From: a virus
Strand: one strand, 5' to 3'
Length of the DNA: 47,877 nucleotides
IMG/VR virus record: IMGVR_UViG_3300049726_000068
Span: 1-47,877 of that record
Below the pieces are notes generated by a model, which did not search any database, had not been told where the DNA came from, and saw only the letters and a program-made list of their open reading frames with translations. Both the position numbers and the translations under genes were made by a program. Of this stretch, positions 15,444-21,753 are shown in pieces. Positions within the stretch are counted from its first letter, which is position 1; each line of letters opens with the position of its first letter.

Positions 15444-16628
15444 ATGGAAAATACATTACAAAAAATTGAAGGTACACAACTTGAAAGAGTTGTAAATGAA
15501 TCAGGATTAGCAATACAGGAAGGTGAAGAAATAAAACAGTCTTATTTGCCCTTTTTGAATCAATTAGCCGAAGTCCAAGATCAAGCCACAAAGATAAACT
15601 TTGAAAATCCTACCTCGCTTGACGAAAACATTGCAAGGGAATTGAGATTGAAAACCGTCAAAATTCGCACCGTGTCGAGTGACTTAAAAGACAGTCGTAA
15701 GAAAACATACCTACTCAGGGGAAACCTTGAACAGGCCGCTTACAATCTTATTGCCGCTTCATGTAAATTAGCTGAAGATACTTTTTTACAGGTTGAAAAA
15801 GCCCGTGAAATTGCAGAGGCAAAAAGAAAGATGGAATTGAAAATTGCCCGTGAAATCGAAGCTCAACAATATTCTGAATTTATTCCTTTTGGGATTGATT
15901 TGGGTAACTTGGATGAAACTGGTTATCAAAATCTACTGAACGGTGCAAAGCTTCAATTCAATGCAAAAATTGAGGCTGAAAAGAAGGCAGAAGCCGAAAG
16001 GGTTGAAAAGGAAAGAATCACAAAACTTCATCTCGAAAGGAAAGAATCTATTTTACATCTTTGGAATTTTGCAACCGAGTTTGAAAAGAGTTTGAATTTT
16101 GGCGAACAGTCCGATACTGATTTTAACAATTTTACTGAACGTCTAACTAAAGCCAAAAAATCAGAAGATGAAAGGCATACTCAAATTAAAGCCGAAAACG
16201 AACGCCTCCGTAAAGAAAATGAAGCAAAAGAAAAACAACGATTATTTGAACTTGCCGAGGCTGAAAAATTGAGGCAAAAAGCCGAATTGAAGGCAAAACA
16301 GGAGCGTGAAGCCGCTGAAGAAAAAGCAAGAATTGAGCGTGAAAAAGCCGCCGAAATACAACGTAAACAACAAATTGAGATACAACGGCAAAAAGATGAA
16401 ATTGAAGCAAGGAAAACACAAGAGGCTGCCGAATTGTTGAGAAAAAGTAATGAGGAAAAGAAAGCCGCTGATGCTCCTGACAAGGAGAAGATAATAGCCT
16501 CAGTTAATGCAATCAAATTTGAACTGCCCGTATGTAAATCAGATCAAATGCAAGCAATTGCAAACACTATCAATGAGAAGTTTGAAAACTTTAAAAAGTG
16601 GGCTATTTTGCAAACTGAAAATATCTAA
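15444..16628 (+). CDS. DUF1351-like coiled-coil protein of the recombination operon (394 aa)
   Basis: The protein starts MENTLQKIEGTQLERVVNES and has the arrangement of DUF1351-like phage proteins: a helical N-terminal domain (VKIRTVSSDLKDSRKKTYLL, an Arg/Lys-rich segment), a variable middle, and a long coiled coil (residues about 240-350, rich in EAE, KAE and QKDE). Members lie next to exonuclease and annealing genes in phages, as here. The exact activity is unknown. It is the first gene of a tight recombination operon. Confidence 0.65.
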   Translation: MENTLQKIEGTQLERVVNESGLAIQEGEEIKQSYLPFLNQLAEVQDQATKINFENPTSLDENIARELRLKTVKIRTVSSDLKDSRKKTYLLRGNLEQAAYNLIAASCKLAEDTFLQVEKAREIAEAKRKMELKIAREIEAQQYSEFIPFGIDLGNLDETGYQNLLNGAKLQFNAKIEAEKKAEAERVEKERITKLHLERKESILHLWNFATEFEKSLNFGEQSDTDFNNFTERLTKAKKSEDERHTQIKAENERLRKENEAKEKQRLFELAEAEKLRQKAELKAKQEREAAEEKARIEREKAAEIQRKQQIEIQRQKDEIEARKTQEAAELLRKSNEEKKAADAPDKEKIIASVNAIKFELPVCKSDQMQAIANTINEKFENFKKWAILQTENI

Positions 16629-16686
16629 AACACTTGTTAAATACGTTGTAATTTAGTAACTTACAGAATATTTAAAACTTAAAATC

Positions 16687-17181
16687 ATGGAAACAAAAAC
16701 TCACTGGAAAAAAGTATTCAATTCAGATTATCTCGGTTCGTGTGACCTTGAAGACGGAAAAGATTTGAAATGCGTTATTAAGTCTGTTTCAATTCAAAAA
16801 GTAAAAGGAACAGATGGGAAGCAAAAAGATTGCAATGTGGCGGTATTTACGGACACTAAAATCAAACCAATGATTTTAAACGCTACGAATTGCAAGGTTA
16901 TAAAATCATTTGTAAAAAGTGCCTACATTAACGATTGGAATAACGTTGCCGTTCAAATCTACATCAAAGGAGACGTTCAGGCTTTTGGTGATATTACCGA
17001 AGGGTTAAGAATAAGGAATACTCAGCCTTCATTGGCAAAACCAAAGTTAACACAAAACAATCCGGCGTGGAAAAATGCAATTGTATTCCTAAAGGGAGAA
17101 GGTACTATTGATCAAATAAAGGCAAAATATGACCTTTCAGAAACGGACGAACAATTACTTAAAGATGCCGTATTGTTATGA
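16687..17181 (+). CDS. Recombination-operon protein of unknown function (164 aa)
   Basis: METKTHWKKVFNSDYLGSCDL opens a beta-rich first domain (residues 1-115, ending FGDITEGLRIRN) of a kind repeatedly found between the coiled-coil protein and the YqaJ exonuclease in Bacteroidota phages. The C-terminal 40 residues (AIVFLKGEGTIDQIKAKYDLSETDEQLL) form a small helical domain. The stop overlaps the exonuclease start. A role in recombination (perhaps binding single-stranded DNA) is inferred from context. Confidence 0.6.
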   Translation: METKTHWKKVFNSDYLGSCDLEDGKDLKCVIKSVSIQKVKGTDGKQKDCNVAVFTDTKIKPMILNATNCKVIKSFVKSAYINDWNNVAVQIYIKGDVQAFGDITEGLRIRNTQPSLAKPKLTQNNPAWKNAIVFLKGEGTIDQIKAKYDLSETDEQLLKDAVLL

Positions 17182-17777
17182 TCACATTTCACGATATAGA
17201 TCAAAATTCTGAAGATTGGGATTCGTTGAGGTTAGGTAAATTTACAGCCTCAACATTTTCTGATTTATTCATGGCGAAATCGACCGCTGGATACAAAAAA
17301 GCTATCATTAAAGTAGCTTATGAGCGGGTAACGGGTGAAAGTGAAGAGTTTTACAACAACAAATGGATGCAACGAGGTCACGATAAAGAACCATTTGCCG
17401 TTGAAAATTATGAGATGCTTACTTTCAATGCAACTGAGAATGGAGGATTTTATGAATTTTCCGAGTGGGTTGGTGCAAGTCCTGACAGAAAGATCACAGG
17501 TCAAAATGGCGGGTGTGAATTTAAGTGTCCCTCTTTTCAGGTATATGATGAATATTTGATCACAAACAAAATTCCAACTTCATATTTTTGGCAGATTCAC
17601 GGTCAATTACTTTGTACCGGATGGGATTTTATCGACTACATGCCATTTTCAAGCCCAAAATTGAAACAAATACTAATCAGAGTTGAAAGGGATGAACAAA
17701 TACTATCCCAACTAAAAGAGCAGCTTGAAATAAGCATTGAAGATGTAAAAGTATTAATCAACAGAATAAAACAATAA
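17178..17777 (+). CDS. YqaJ-like viral exonuclease (199 aa)
   Basis: The protein has the YqaJ/lambda exonuclease fold motifs in order: SEDWDSLRLGKFTASTFSDL, MQRGHDKEPFAVENYE (acidic residue), VGASPDRKI (conserved Asp), and GCEFKCPS (the E-x-K catalytic pair). It would degrade one strand of double-stranded DNA to load a recombination partner. It is 199 residues, close to family size, and lies between the 164-aa and DUF3127 genes in the operon. Confidence 0.88.
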   Translation: MITFHDIDQNSEDWDSLRLGKFTASTFSDLFMAKSTAGYKKAIIKVAYERVTGESEEFYNNKWMQRGHDKEPFAVENYEMLTFNATENGGFYEFSEWVGASPDRKITGQNGGCEFKCPSFQVYDEYLITNKIPTSYFWQIHGQLLCTGWDFIDYMPFSSPKLKQILIRVERDEQILSQLKEQLEISIEDVKVLINRIKQ

Positions 17778-17779
17778 TT

Positions 17780-18109
17780 ATGCAATTTAAAGGAGCAGTA
17801 AGGCAAATAACGCAGCAGCAAACCGGGACAAGTAAGTCTGGTAAGGATTGGACAAAACAAAATATCGTGGTTGAAGAAATTGTTGATCAATTTCCAAACT
17901 CAATATTGTTTGAGGCATTCAATAAGCCTCTTGATGGCATTGGTATTGGAATGATTGTGACCGTTGACTACAATGCTAAGGTTTCTGAATATGAAGGAAA
18001 GTTTTATAATTCAATGCAAATTTGGAAGATTGAAAAAGTATTTTCCGAAATGAAAAAACCAGATTCGGCATTGAGTATTTCCAATCCTTGGGTTGTTAAT
18101 CCTTATTAA
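17780..18109 (+). CDS. DUF3127-like protein, possible single-strand DNA-binding partner (109 aa)
   Basis: The sequence MQFKGAVRQITQQQTGTSKSGKDWTKQ, with IVVEEIVDQFPNSILFEAF and a YEGKFYNSMQIWKIEKV strand, fits the DUF3127 family, an OB-fold-like protein typical of Bacteroidota and their phages. It lies directly behind the exonuclease. It may bind single-stranded DNA in recombination; that part is inferred from context. Confidence 0.7.
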   Translation: MQFKGAVRQITQQQTGTSKSGKDWTKQNIVVEEIVDQFPNSILFEAFNKPLDGIGIGMIVTVDYNAKVSEYEGKFYNSMQIWKIEKVFSEMKKPDSALSISNPWVVNPY

Positions 18110-18110
18110 A

Positions 18111-18512
18111 ATGTTCACAACCGAATTCATAAAGAAGGTTATAGAGGAGTATTTCAACCTTGCTCCGGGGTCAATTGATTCACGATCCAGGCTGAGGGAA
18201 ATAAAGGAAGCCCGGCAAATAGCGCAATATTTTGCAAGGCAATTGATTGAAAATATTACTCTAAAAACTATCGGAAAAGAAATCGGCGGAGTGAAACATG
18301 ATACTGTCATTCATTCGCTTATTTATGTGAATGAATTATTAGGACCAGATCCAAAATTTAAGTTTGATGTTGATGAAATCGAAAAGGAACTAAGAGACCC
18401 AAAACATAAATCTGAACTGATAAAAAAACAGATTGAAAAACTTACCATTGAACTTTTTGGAGAAAATTCAAATCAGTTAAAACTGATAGATCAAATACTT
18501 TGTTGTGATTAA
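18111..18512 (+). CDS. DnaA domain IV-like DNA-binding protein (133 aa)
   Basis: The ATG at 18111 is chosen over an upstream TTG because it follows the previous stop by one base. Residues about 15-85 (FNLAPGSIDSRSRLREIKEA, then LIENITLKTIGKEIGGVKHD, then TVIHSLIYVNELL) match the C-terminal helix-turn-helix of DnaA, including the H-D-TV signature used to read DnaA boxes. There is no AAA+ domain, so it would be a free-standing DNA reader. It closes the recombination operon, just before the cassette array. Confidence 0.75.
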   Translation: MFTTEFIKKVIEEYFNLAPGSIDSRSRLREIKEARQIAQYFARQLIENITLKTIGKEIGGVKHDTVIHSLIYVNELLGPDPKFKFDVDEIEKELRDPKHKSELIKKQIEKLTIELFGENSNQLKLIDQILCCD

Positions 18513-18572
18513 AAAGTTGAAAAAATCAAAGAAATGAACGAGTTAATCAATAAAATATATAAGTCATGAGTG

Positions 18573-18695
18573 ATGAAAACAATTAAAAACGACTATTGTA
18601 TTAGACAATTTGTAAGCAGCGATACATTAAGACCTGCAATGATGAATAACGCAGAAAACCCCCAATTAACTATACCACGGGTTATAGCCAGTTAA
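18573..18695 (+). CDS. Small frame running into the first half-site (40 aa)
   Basis: The ATG at 18573 opens 40 codons (MKTIKNDYCIRQFVSSDTLR) whose last residues, ITVPRV-like (TIPRVIAS), are encoded by the L'-R' half-site at the left edge of the array. The stop lies just past the R' box. It is either a truncated cassette gene or chance. No family is visible. In 18513-18707 nothing else is seen besides the half-site. Confidence 0.3.
   Translation: MKTIKNDYCIRQFVSSDTLRPAMMNNAENPQLTIPRVIAS
18659..18692 (+). other. Left boundary half-site of the cassette array
   Basis: The sequence CCCCCAATTAACTATACCAC followed by the core GGGTTATAGCCAG looks like the L'-R' half of an attC site (compare CCCAACTGTTTTATACC plus GTT in attC11). 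R' is GTTATAGCC at 18681-18689. I cannot find a matching R''-L'' half upstream, so this could be the entry (attI-like) site or an attC that lost its left half. The first cassette would begin at 18682. Confidence 0.5.
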
Positions 18696-18707
18696 TTATT
18701 TTTCATT

Positions 18708-19133
18708 ATGAATTTAAGATTTGAAATTACAATGCCAAACAACAATGCTTGGAATGGTGTTGACACAGGAAATAAAGGTGGACATTTTGCATTTAGAAAT
18801 GTTGACAAAGCAACCGCCGATAAGTTAGATGGTAAAAATTTTTACTATAATTTTGGTGATGGATGGGGTGCAAATGTTTCAATAACTAAAAACAGAAAAT
18901 GCCCGACAAGTGGATTTCGAGGTTACGAATGGATGATTGAAGAAATATTGAAATATGGTGAAATAAAAAATGTGTCAGAACGCAGATTTAACAATAAGCT
19001 GCAAGATGCTTTTAAGGTTTTTATTAAAGGCTTTATTGCTGAAAATGGATATATTAAAACTGATTCATCTTTTCAATTTGAAAAACTACATTCAATTTTC
19101 AATGCTGAAATGTACGCATCGAAGCCGTCTTAA
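18708..19133 (+). CDS. Cassette 1 protein (141 aa)
   Basis: The only gene of cassette 1. It begins MNLRFEITMPNNNAWNGVDTG and has Gly/Phe/Asn-rich beta segments (GKNFYYNFGDGWGANVSITK) followed by a helical C-terminal half ending YASKPS. Not recognised. The last codons (SKPS) and stop lie in a 33-base stretch identical to the end of cassette 10. The start lies 27 bases after the R' box of the left half-site. Confidence 0.6.
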   Translation: MNLRFEITMPNNNAWNGVDTGNKGGHFAFRNVDKATADKLDGKNFYYNFGDGWGANVSITKNRKCPTSGFRGYEWMIEEILKYGEIKNVSERRFNNKLQDAFKVFIKGFIAENGYIKTDSSFQFEKLHSIFNAEMYASKPS

Positions 19134-19150
19134 TATGGCTTATAACGGTC
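19118..19150 (+). repeat. 33-base direct repeat shared by the ends of cassettes 1 and 10 (copy 1)
   Basis: The 33 bases here are identical to 24448-24480. They cover the last codons (…SKPS and stop), the R'' box and the first bases of the spacer of attC1 and attC10. The identity ends within the spacer, where the two sites diverge. Confidence 0.85.
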
Positions 19151-19234
19151 GGCAATATGAAACGGTTGCCTTATAGTTCGTTTCAAAATATGATGCAGTT
19201 TTCTGGCAACTGTTTTATATTGCTTGTTATAGCC
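19137..19234 (+). other. attC1-like site (short loop)
   Basis: R'' GGCTTATAAC (19137-19146), L'' 19152-19170, loop, L' 19205-19223, R' GTTATAGCC (19226-19234). The L arms GCAATATGAAACGGTTGCC and GGCAACTGTTTTATATTGC pair over 19 bases with two non-Watson-Crick positions. Spacers are 5 and 2 bases. Confidence 0.85.
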
Positions 19235-19251
19235 AGTTAATTATTGATAAA

Positions 19252-19554
19252 ATGGAAGCAAAAGAAATTATAAAGTTTTTAGGTGACTTAAACGACTTAG
19301 ATTTTAGATATTTAAGAATACAAATATCAATGGCTAATGATGCAAGAACTTTAGTAAAAGACTTTAATTTAACTAAAGAACAATTTTGCGAATTAATACA
19401 AATTTCACCCAAAGAATACAATAAGTATATGACAGGTGGATTTAATTATGATATACGTAAAATGGCTTTAATTCAGGCTGCATTCTGCAAGTTACAAATG
19501 GAACGCACAAAAGAAGAAGCTGAAAAGAAGTTTACGGATATAGTCGGCGCTTAA
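19252..19554 (+). CDS. Cassette 2 protein, small HTH-like (100 aa)
   Basis: The single gene of cassette 2 begins MEAKEIIKFLGDLNDLDFRY. The middle (DFNLTKEQFCELIQISPKEYNKYM) has the spacing of a Cro/XRE-type helix-turn-helix, in which the second helix is ISPKEYNKYMTG. The rest is helical. It could be a DNA-binding regulator or antitoxin. Confidence in the fold is moderate and no partner gene is present in this cassette. Confidence 0.6.
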   Translation: MEAKEIIKFLGDLNDLDFRYLRIQISMANDARTLVKDFNLTKEQFCELIQISPKEYNKYMTGGFNYDIRKMALIQAAFCKLQMERTKEEAEKKFTDIVGA

Positions 19555-19556
19555 TT

Positions 19557-19617
19557 GGCTATAACGTTGGCAATAAGTGCCGTTTTTTATATGGCATTTA
19601 TTGCGTGTTATGGGTTG
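19557..19617 (+). other. attC2-like site (61 bases, very short loop)
   Basis: R'' GGCTATAAC (19557-19565), L'' GCAATAAGTGCC (19570-19581), L' GGCATTTATTGC (19593-19604), R' GTTATGGGTTG (19607-19617). The R'' box pairs with the R' of attC1 (start of the same cassette) better than with its own R' across the junction. Confidence 0.85.
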
Positions 19618-19738
19618 TTTATGTTTTATAACATATAAATAATCTGAAAATAATTCAGTATTTGTATTGAATATCCGAAATTAATACCGATATTTACAAA
19701 GTCAAAAGCAATGAAGCTGAGATATAATTAATAAATAC

Positions 19739-20152
19739 ATGAAAACAAAAGATGAAGTTTTCAATATTCTAATAGAAAAAAAACTATTGGATGATTGCTA
19801 CAAGCCACAATTAAGTTGGCTGAAAATAATTGATGAGGCTACACAACTCAATCTTATAGGTGGATTAGAATCTTACAAAAGCGGATTGGGAGGGTATGAA
19901 AATTACGACATATTTTATGTTTGTAATTCTAATTTCTCTGAAATAGTGCAAATTCCATATTCTGAAAGTTGTAGTACAGGATTCGCTCACTCTGTCCCTT
20001 ACGAAAAAGAGATAACTAATGAAGACATATCTTTTTTTGTTAAGAAAATTGATTTTCAAATATCTAATGTTTTACACATTTCAAGAAATGAAAATTGTAA
20101 TTCTCGTGCATTTTGGGAATTAAAACTATACACAAATCCAATATGCAACTAA
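19739..20152 (+). CDS. Cassette 3 protein A (137 aa)
   Basis: First of two overlapping genes in cassette 3, beginning MKTKDEVFNILIEKKLLDDC. It holds a Tyr-rich region (GLGGYENYDIFYVCNSNFSE) and ends with several Cys (NCNSRAFWELKLYTNPICN). No family is recognised. A 121-base AT-rich leader lies between attC2 and this start. It may be partner to the HTH-like gene that overlaps its end by 10 bases. Confidence 0.55.
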   Translation: MKTKDEVFNILIEKKLLDDCYKPQLSWLKIIDEATQLNLIGGLESYKSGLGGYENYDIFYVCNSNFSEIVQIPYSESCSTGFAHSVPYEKEITNEDISFFVKKIDFQISNVLHISRNENCNSRAFWELKLYTNPICN

Positions 20153-20340
20153 TTGAAACCCGAATAAAGCAGCTTTTCAAAACGAAGGCTGCTTTTTGTG
20201 ATGCTCAAAACATATCATACAAGGATTTTGCAAGTAAACTAAGAACGTTAAAATCAAAGATTGCTTGGTTAAATACCTTTTTAAAACCACTCAATCTTAA
20301 AATCGAGATTGTAGATGATGAAGTGGGGGGGGTTAAATAA
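20143..20340 (+). CDS. Cassette 3 protein B, small HTH-like (65 aa)
   Basis: The ATG at 20143 (MQLIETRIKQLFKTKAAFCD) overlaps the 137-aa gene by 10 bases. FKTKAAFCDAQNISYKDFASKLRTL resembles a short helix-turn-helix, and the C-terminal KPLNLKIEIVDDEVGG is a strand. The pair may be a toxin-antitoxin or regulator cassette; this is inferred only from gene size and coupling. Confidence 0.5.
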   Translation: MQLIETRIKQLFKTKAAFCDAQNISYKDFASKLRTLKSKIAWLNTFLKPLNLKIEIVDDEVGGVK

Positions 20341-20478
20341 CCCATAACGGCACGGCTATGCGCATGTTTGGCGATTACGAGAACGAATTTATCAAATTAT
20401 ACTGAATTATGAACGAAGCTACACACTTGAATAACAGACTAAACGCCAAATTGCGTATGAGCCGATGTTATGTGTACG
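20339..20478 (+). other. attC3-like site (140 bases)
   Basis: R'' AACCCATAAC (20339-20348), L'' 20353-20373, a loop of about 70 bases, L' 20444-20464, R' GTTATGTGTACG (20467-20478). CGGCTATGCGC in L'' pairs with GCGTATGAGCCG in L' with one unpaired G, as the extrahelical base of real attC sites. tRNA-Tyr starts 8 bases after the site. Confidence 0.85.
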
Positions 20479-20485
20479 TACCTTT

Positions 20486-20574
20486 TGGTGGGGTAGATAG
20501 GATTCGAACCTATAAGTTTAGCCAGTGGCAACAGATTTACAGTCTGCCCCCTTCACCAATTTGGATACTACCCC
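20486..20574 (-). tRNA. tRNA-Tyr (anticodon GTA)
   Basis: Acceptor GGGGTAG pairs with CTACCCC, followed by the discriminator A and an encoded CCA. The anticodon loop CTGTAAA is closed by a paired stem. The T arm ATAGG-TTCGAAT-CCTAT is perfect. The long variable arm fits bacterial tRNA-Tyr. It is in the cassette 4 cluster on the strand opposite to the array, and is the only one with encoded CCA. Confidence 0.93.
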
Positions 20575-20580
20575 TTATTG

Positions 20581-20663
20581 CGGAAAGTAGAGTATTCGAA
20601 ACCCAGACAGTTACGTCCAACATCCTTAGCAGGGAGTTACCGAGCCTTTCGGTTTTGCTTTCC
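20581..20663 (-). tRNA. tRNA-Ser (anticodon GCT), somewhat degenerate
   Basis: Acceptor GGAAAGC pairs with ACTTTCC except for the seventh pair. The loop CTGCTAA gives anticodon GCT, and the variable arm is long, as in serine tRNAs. Two of five pairs in the anticodon stem fail, and the usual G53-C61 pair of the T arm is T-A. No CCA is encoded. It may still function, with a lower score than its neighbours. Confidence 0.72.
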
Positions 20664-20667
20664 ATTG

Positions 20668-20750
20668 CGGAAGGTAAAAGAATCGAACTCTCAACTTTTA
20701 CATCGGCACAGTTTTCAAGACTGCTTACCCACCATTGGGTGCTACCTTCC
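20668..20750 (-). tRNA. tRNA-Ser (anticodon TGA)
   Basis: Acceptor GGAAGGT pairs perfectly with ACCTTCC. The anticodon loop CTTGAAA (anticodon TGA) is closed by GCAGT/ACTGT. The variable arm is long, and the T loop is TTCGATT. No CCA is encoded, which is usual for hosts that add CCA enzymatically. The 3' end is only 5 bases from the 5' end of the other serine tRNA. Confidence 0.9.
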
Positions 20751-20755
20751 TTTTG

Positions 20756-20828
20756 TACTCCAAGTCAGATTCGAACTGACACTTTACATGGCTTAAACCT
20801 GATGCCTCTGCCGTTGGGCTACTGGAGT
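20756..20828 (-). tRNA. tRNA with anticodon TAA (Leu by anticodon, short variable arm)
   Basis: Acceptor ACTCCAG pairs with TTGGAGT (one G-T). The D arm GCCC-AACGGCAGA-GGC and the T arm GTCAG-TTCGAAT-CTGAC are clear. By standard numbering positions 34-36 are TAA, which would read UUA (Leu). The anticodon stem pairs at only three of five positions, and the variable arm has only 5 bases, unlike bacterial tRNA-Leu. The amino acid identity is therefore uncertain. Confidence 0.8.
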
Positions 20829-20831
20829 GTG

Positions 20832-20905
20832 TGCTCTTTTTCGGATTCGAACCGAAACTTATTAGTTCCTAAGACTAACGCCTCTACCAGTTGGGCTAAA
20901 AGAGC
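20832..20905 (-). tRNA. tRNA with anticodon TAG (Leu by anticodon, short variable arm)
   Basis: Acceptor GCTCTTT pairs with AAAGAGC; the anticodon stem TTAGT/ACTAA and the T stem TTCGG/CCGAA are perfect. Loop CTTAGGA gives anticodon TAG, reading CUA (Leu). As with its neighbour the variable arm is short (class I), which is odd for tRNA-Leu. It is not a stop-codon suppressor, since it would not read UAG. Confidence 0.88.
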
Positions 20906-20910
20906 AAATA

Positions 20911-20944
20911 AAAAAGCCCCCAGAAATGAATCAGGAGGCTTTTT
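20911..20944. terminator. Bidirectional terminator-like hairpin in cassette 4
   Basis: AAAAAGCC (20911-20918) pairs with GGCTTTTT (20937-20944), extended by CC/GG across one mismatch. A T run is present on both strands. It could stop plus-strand transcription that enters from cassette 3. For the tRNA transcript it lies in the leader, between promoter and first tRNA, so an attenuator role is possible. Confidence 0.7.
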
Positions 20945-21050
20945 GAAGCTTTTAAAGCTGTATCTTAAAAGATATATGCTCTCCTGTCAGTTATTTTTGA
21001 ATAACTTAGCGACAATGAGAGACTATATAAATTTTGTGTTTTCATGTCGG

Positions 21051-21081
21051 CAAATATACGACTTAATTTTAAACACACAAA
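21051..21081 (-). promoter_or_regulatory. Bacteroidota-type promoter for the tRNA cluster
   Basis: The minus strand has TTTG (21078-21081), exactly 19 bases, then TATATTTG (21051-21058), a full match to TTTG-N19-TAnnTTTG. It points towards the five tRNA genes, with a leader of about 140 bases. It gives the tRNA cassette its own expression, independent of the array direction. Confidence 0.8.
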
Positions 21082-21120
21082 TTATTAACTCACAAAATTT
21101 GCTACGAAGCGGTTTTGGCA

Positions 21121-21260
21121 TTACACATAACGAATTGCGGTATGCTACGTGCCGGATTAAATAACGAAATACTATTAAATTATGACAGAACTTAATAAAC
21201 AGCAGGAACTTTGGCAAACCACAACACCCGGCATGGAGTATGACCGCGTGTTAGGCGTAG
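21121..21260 (+). other. attC4-like site (140 bases)
   Basis: R'' TTACACATAAC (21121-21131), L'' GCGGTATGCTACGTGCCGG, L' CCGGCATGGAGTATGACCGC, R' GTTAGGCGTAG (21250-21260). One extrahelical G in L' faces the L'' strand. R'' does not match its own R' but pairs with the R' of attC3 (GTTATGTGTACG), at the start of the tRNA cassette. Confidence 0.88.
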
Positions 21261-21334
21261 ATTTTTATTCGTTCATCAAAATATTTACCAATTATATAAA
21301 GATTTATAGAAATAGTATTGCAGAATCAAAATAA
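21182..21334 (+). CDS. Small frame starting in the attC4 loop (50 aa)
   Basis: The ATG at 21182 lies in the loop of attC4 and the frame runs through L' and R' (residues DRVLGV) into cassette 5, ending at 21334. It begins MTELNKQQELWQTTTPGMEY and continues with an aromatic, basic tail (IFTNYIKIYRN). The same layout is seen for the 141-aa gene at attC5. It is a possible chimeric small protein or a translational lead-in to the following gene. Confidence 0.35.
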   Translation: MTELNKQQELWQTTTPGMEYDRVLGVDFYSFIKIFTNYIKIYRNSIAESK

Positions 21335-21371
21335 AATATTAACTTTACTTCATAATTCAAAAACAACGATT

Positions 21372-21593
21372 ATGAAAACGAACAAACCTAAAAGAAACGA
21401 GTGGATAGAGTTTAATATTTATCCTGAACAAGAAACTGTAAAAGCCATGGCAAAAGCGAAGATTAATGATAAAAACGAACTTGAAGTAAAATTAGCTTTT
21501 ACAGCTCAACGAGGTTTTTATTATTCATTTTTAGAAGATGCAAGAATTGAAGCTCAGAGGTTATTTTGTAAATACTACAAAATAGCAGCATGA
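21372..21593 (+). CDS. Cassette 5 protein A (73 aa)
   Basis: The ATG at 21372 (MKTNKPKRNEWIEFNIYPEQ) is preferred to an upstream TTG. A basic start is followed by a beta hairpin and a helix (YYSFLEDARIEAQRLFCKYYK). Its stop overlaps the next start (ATGA). With the ribbon-helix-helix-like partner it resembles a two-gene toxin-antitoxin cassette, but neither part is a family that I know. Confidence 0.55.
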   Translation: MKTNKPKRNEWIEFNIYPEQETVKAMAKAKINDKNELEVKLAFTAQRGFYYSFLEDARIEAQRLFCKYYKIAA

Positions 21594-21751
21594 GAGGCGG
21601 AAAAAGAGAAGGTGCTGGACGTAAAAACTCCGGCACTAAAAAAACTACAAGCTTTCGATTAACATTAGAATCATATTTGAAAGCAAAAGAAATACATGGG
21701 CGAAACCTTAACAAATTAGTTGATGACTTTATAAAGTCGCTGGTTTCTTAA
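21590..21751 (+). CDS. Cassette 5 protein B, ribbon-helix-helix-like (53 aa)
   Basis: The product begins MRGGKREGAGRKNSGTKKTT, a basic arm common in small phage DNA-binding proteins, and continues SFRLTLESYLKAKEIHGRNL with a last helix, as in ribbon-helix-helix domains. It is coupled to the 73-aa gene by an ATGA overlap and ends 3 bases before R'' of attC5. A repressor or antitoxin role is likely but not proved. Confidence 0.6.
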   Translation: MRGGKREGAGRKNSGTKKTTSFRLTLESYLKAKEIHGRNLNKLVDDFIKSLVS

Positions 21752-21753
21752 AT

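Noticed and set aside
20756-20905. Stop-codon suppressor tRNAs and a recoded genome
   Set aside because: The anticodons read TAA and TAG on the tRNA, which pair with UUA and CUA codons; suppressors would need TTA or CTA. Genes also end normally at TAA, TAG and TGA.
20409-21164. A 251-codon open frame on the plus strand across the tRNA cluster
   Set aside because: It overlaps five tRNA genes on the other strand, and its translation (repeats like RIRTYKF, RFELTLYMA) is simply antisense tRNA sequence. Its ATG in the attC3 loop fits the loop-start pattern, but the frame has no protein-like content.
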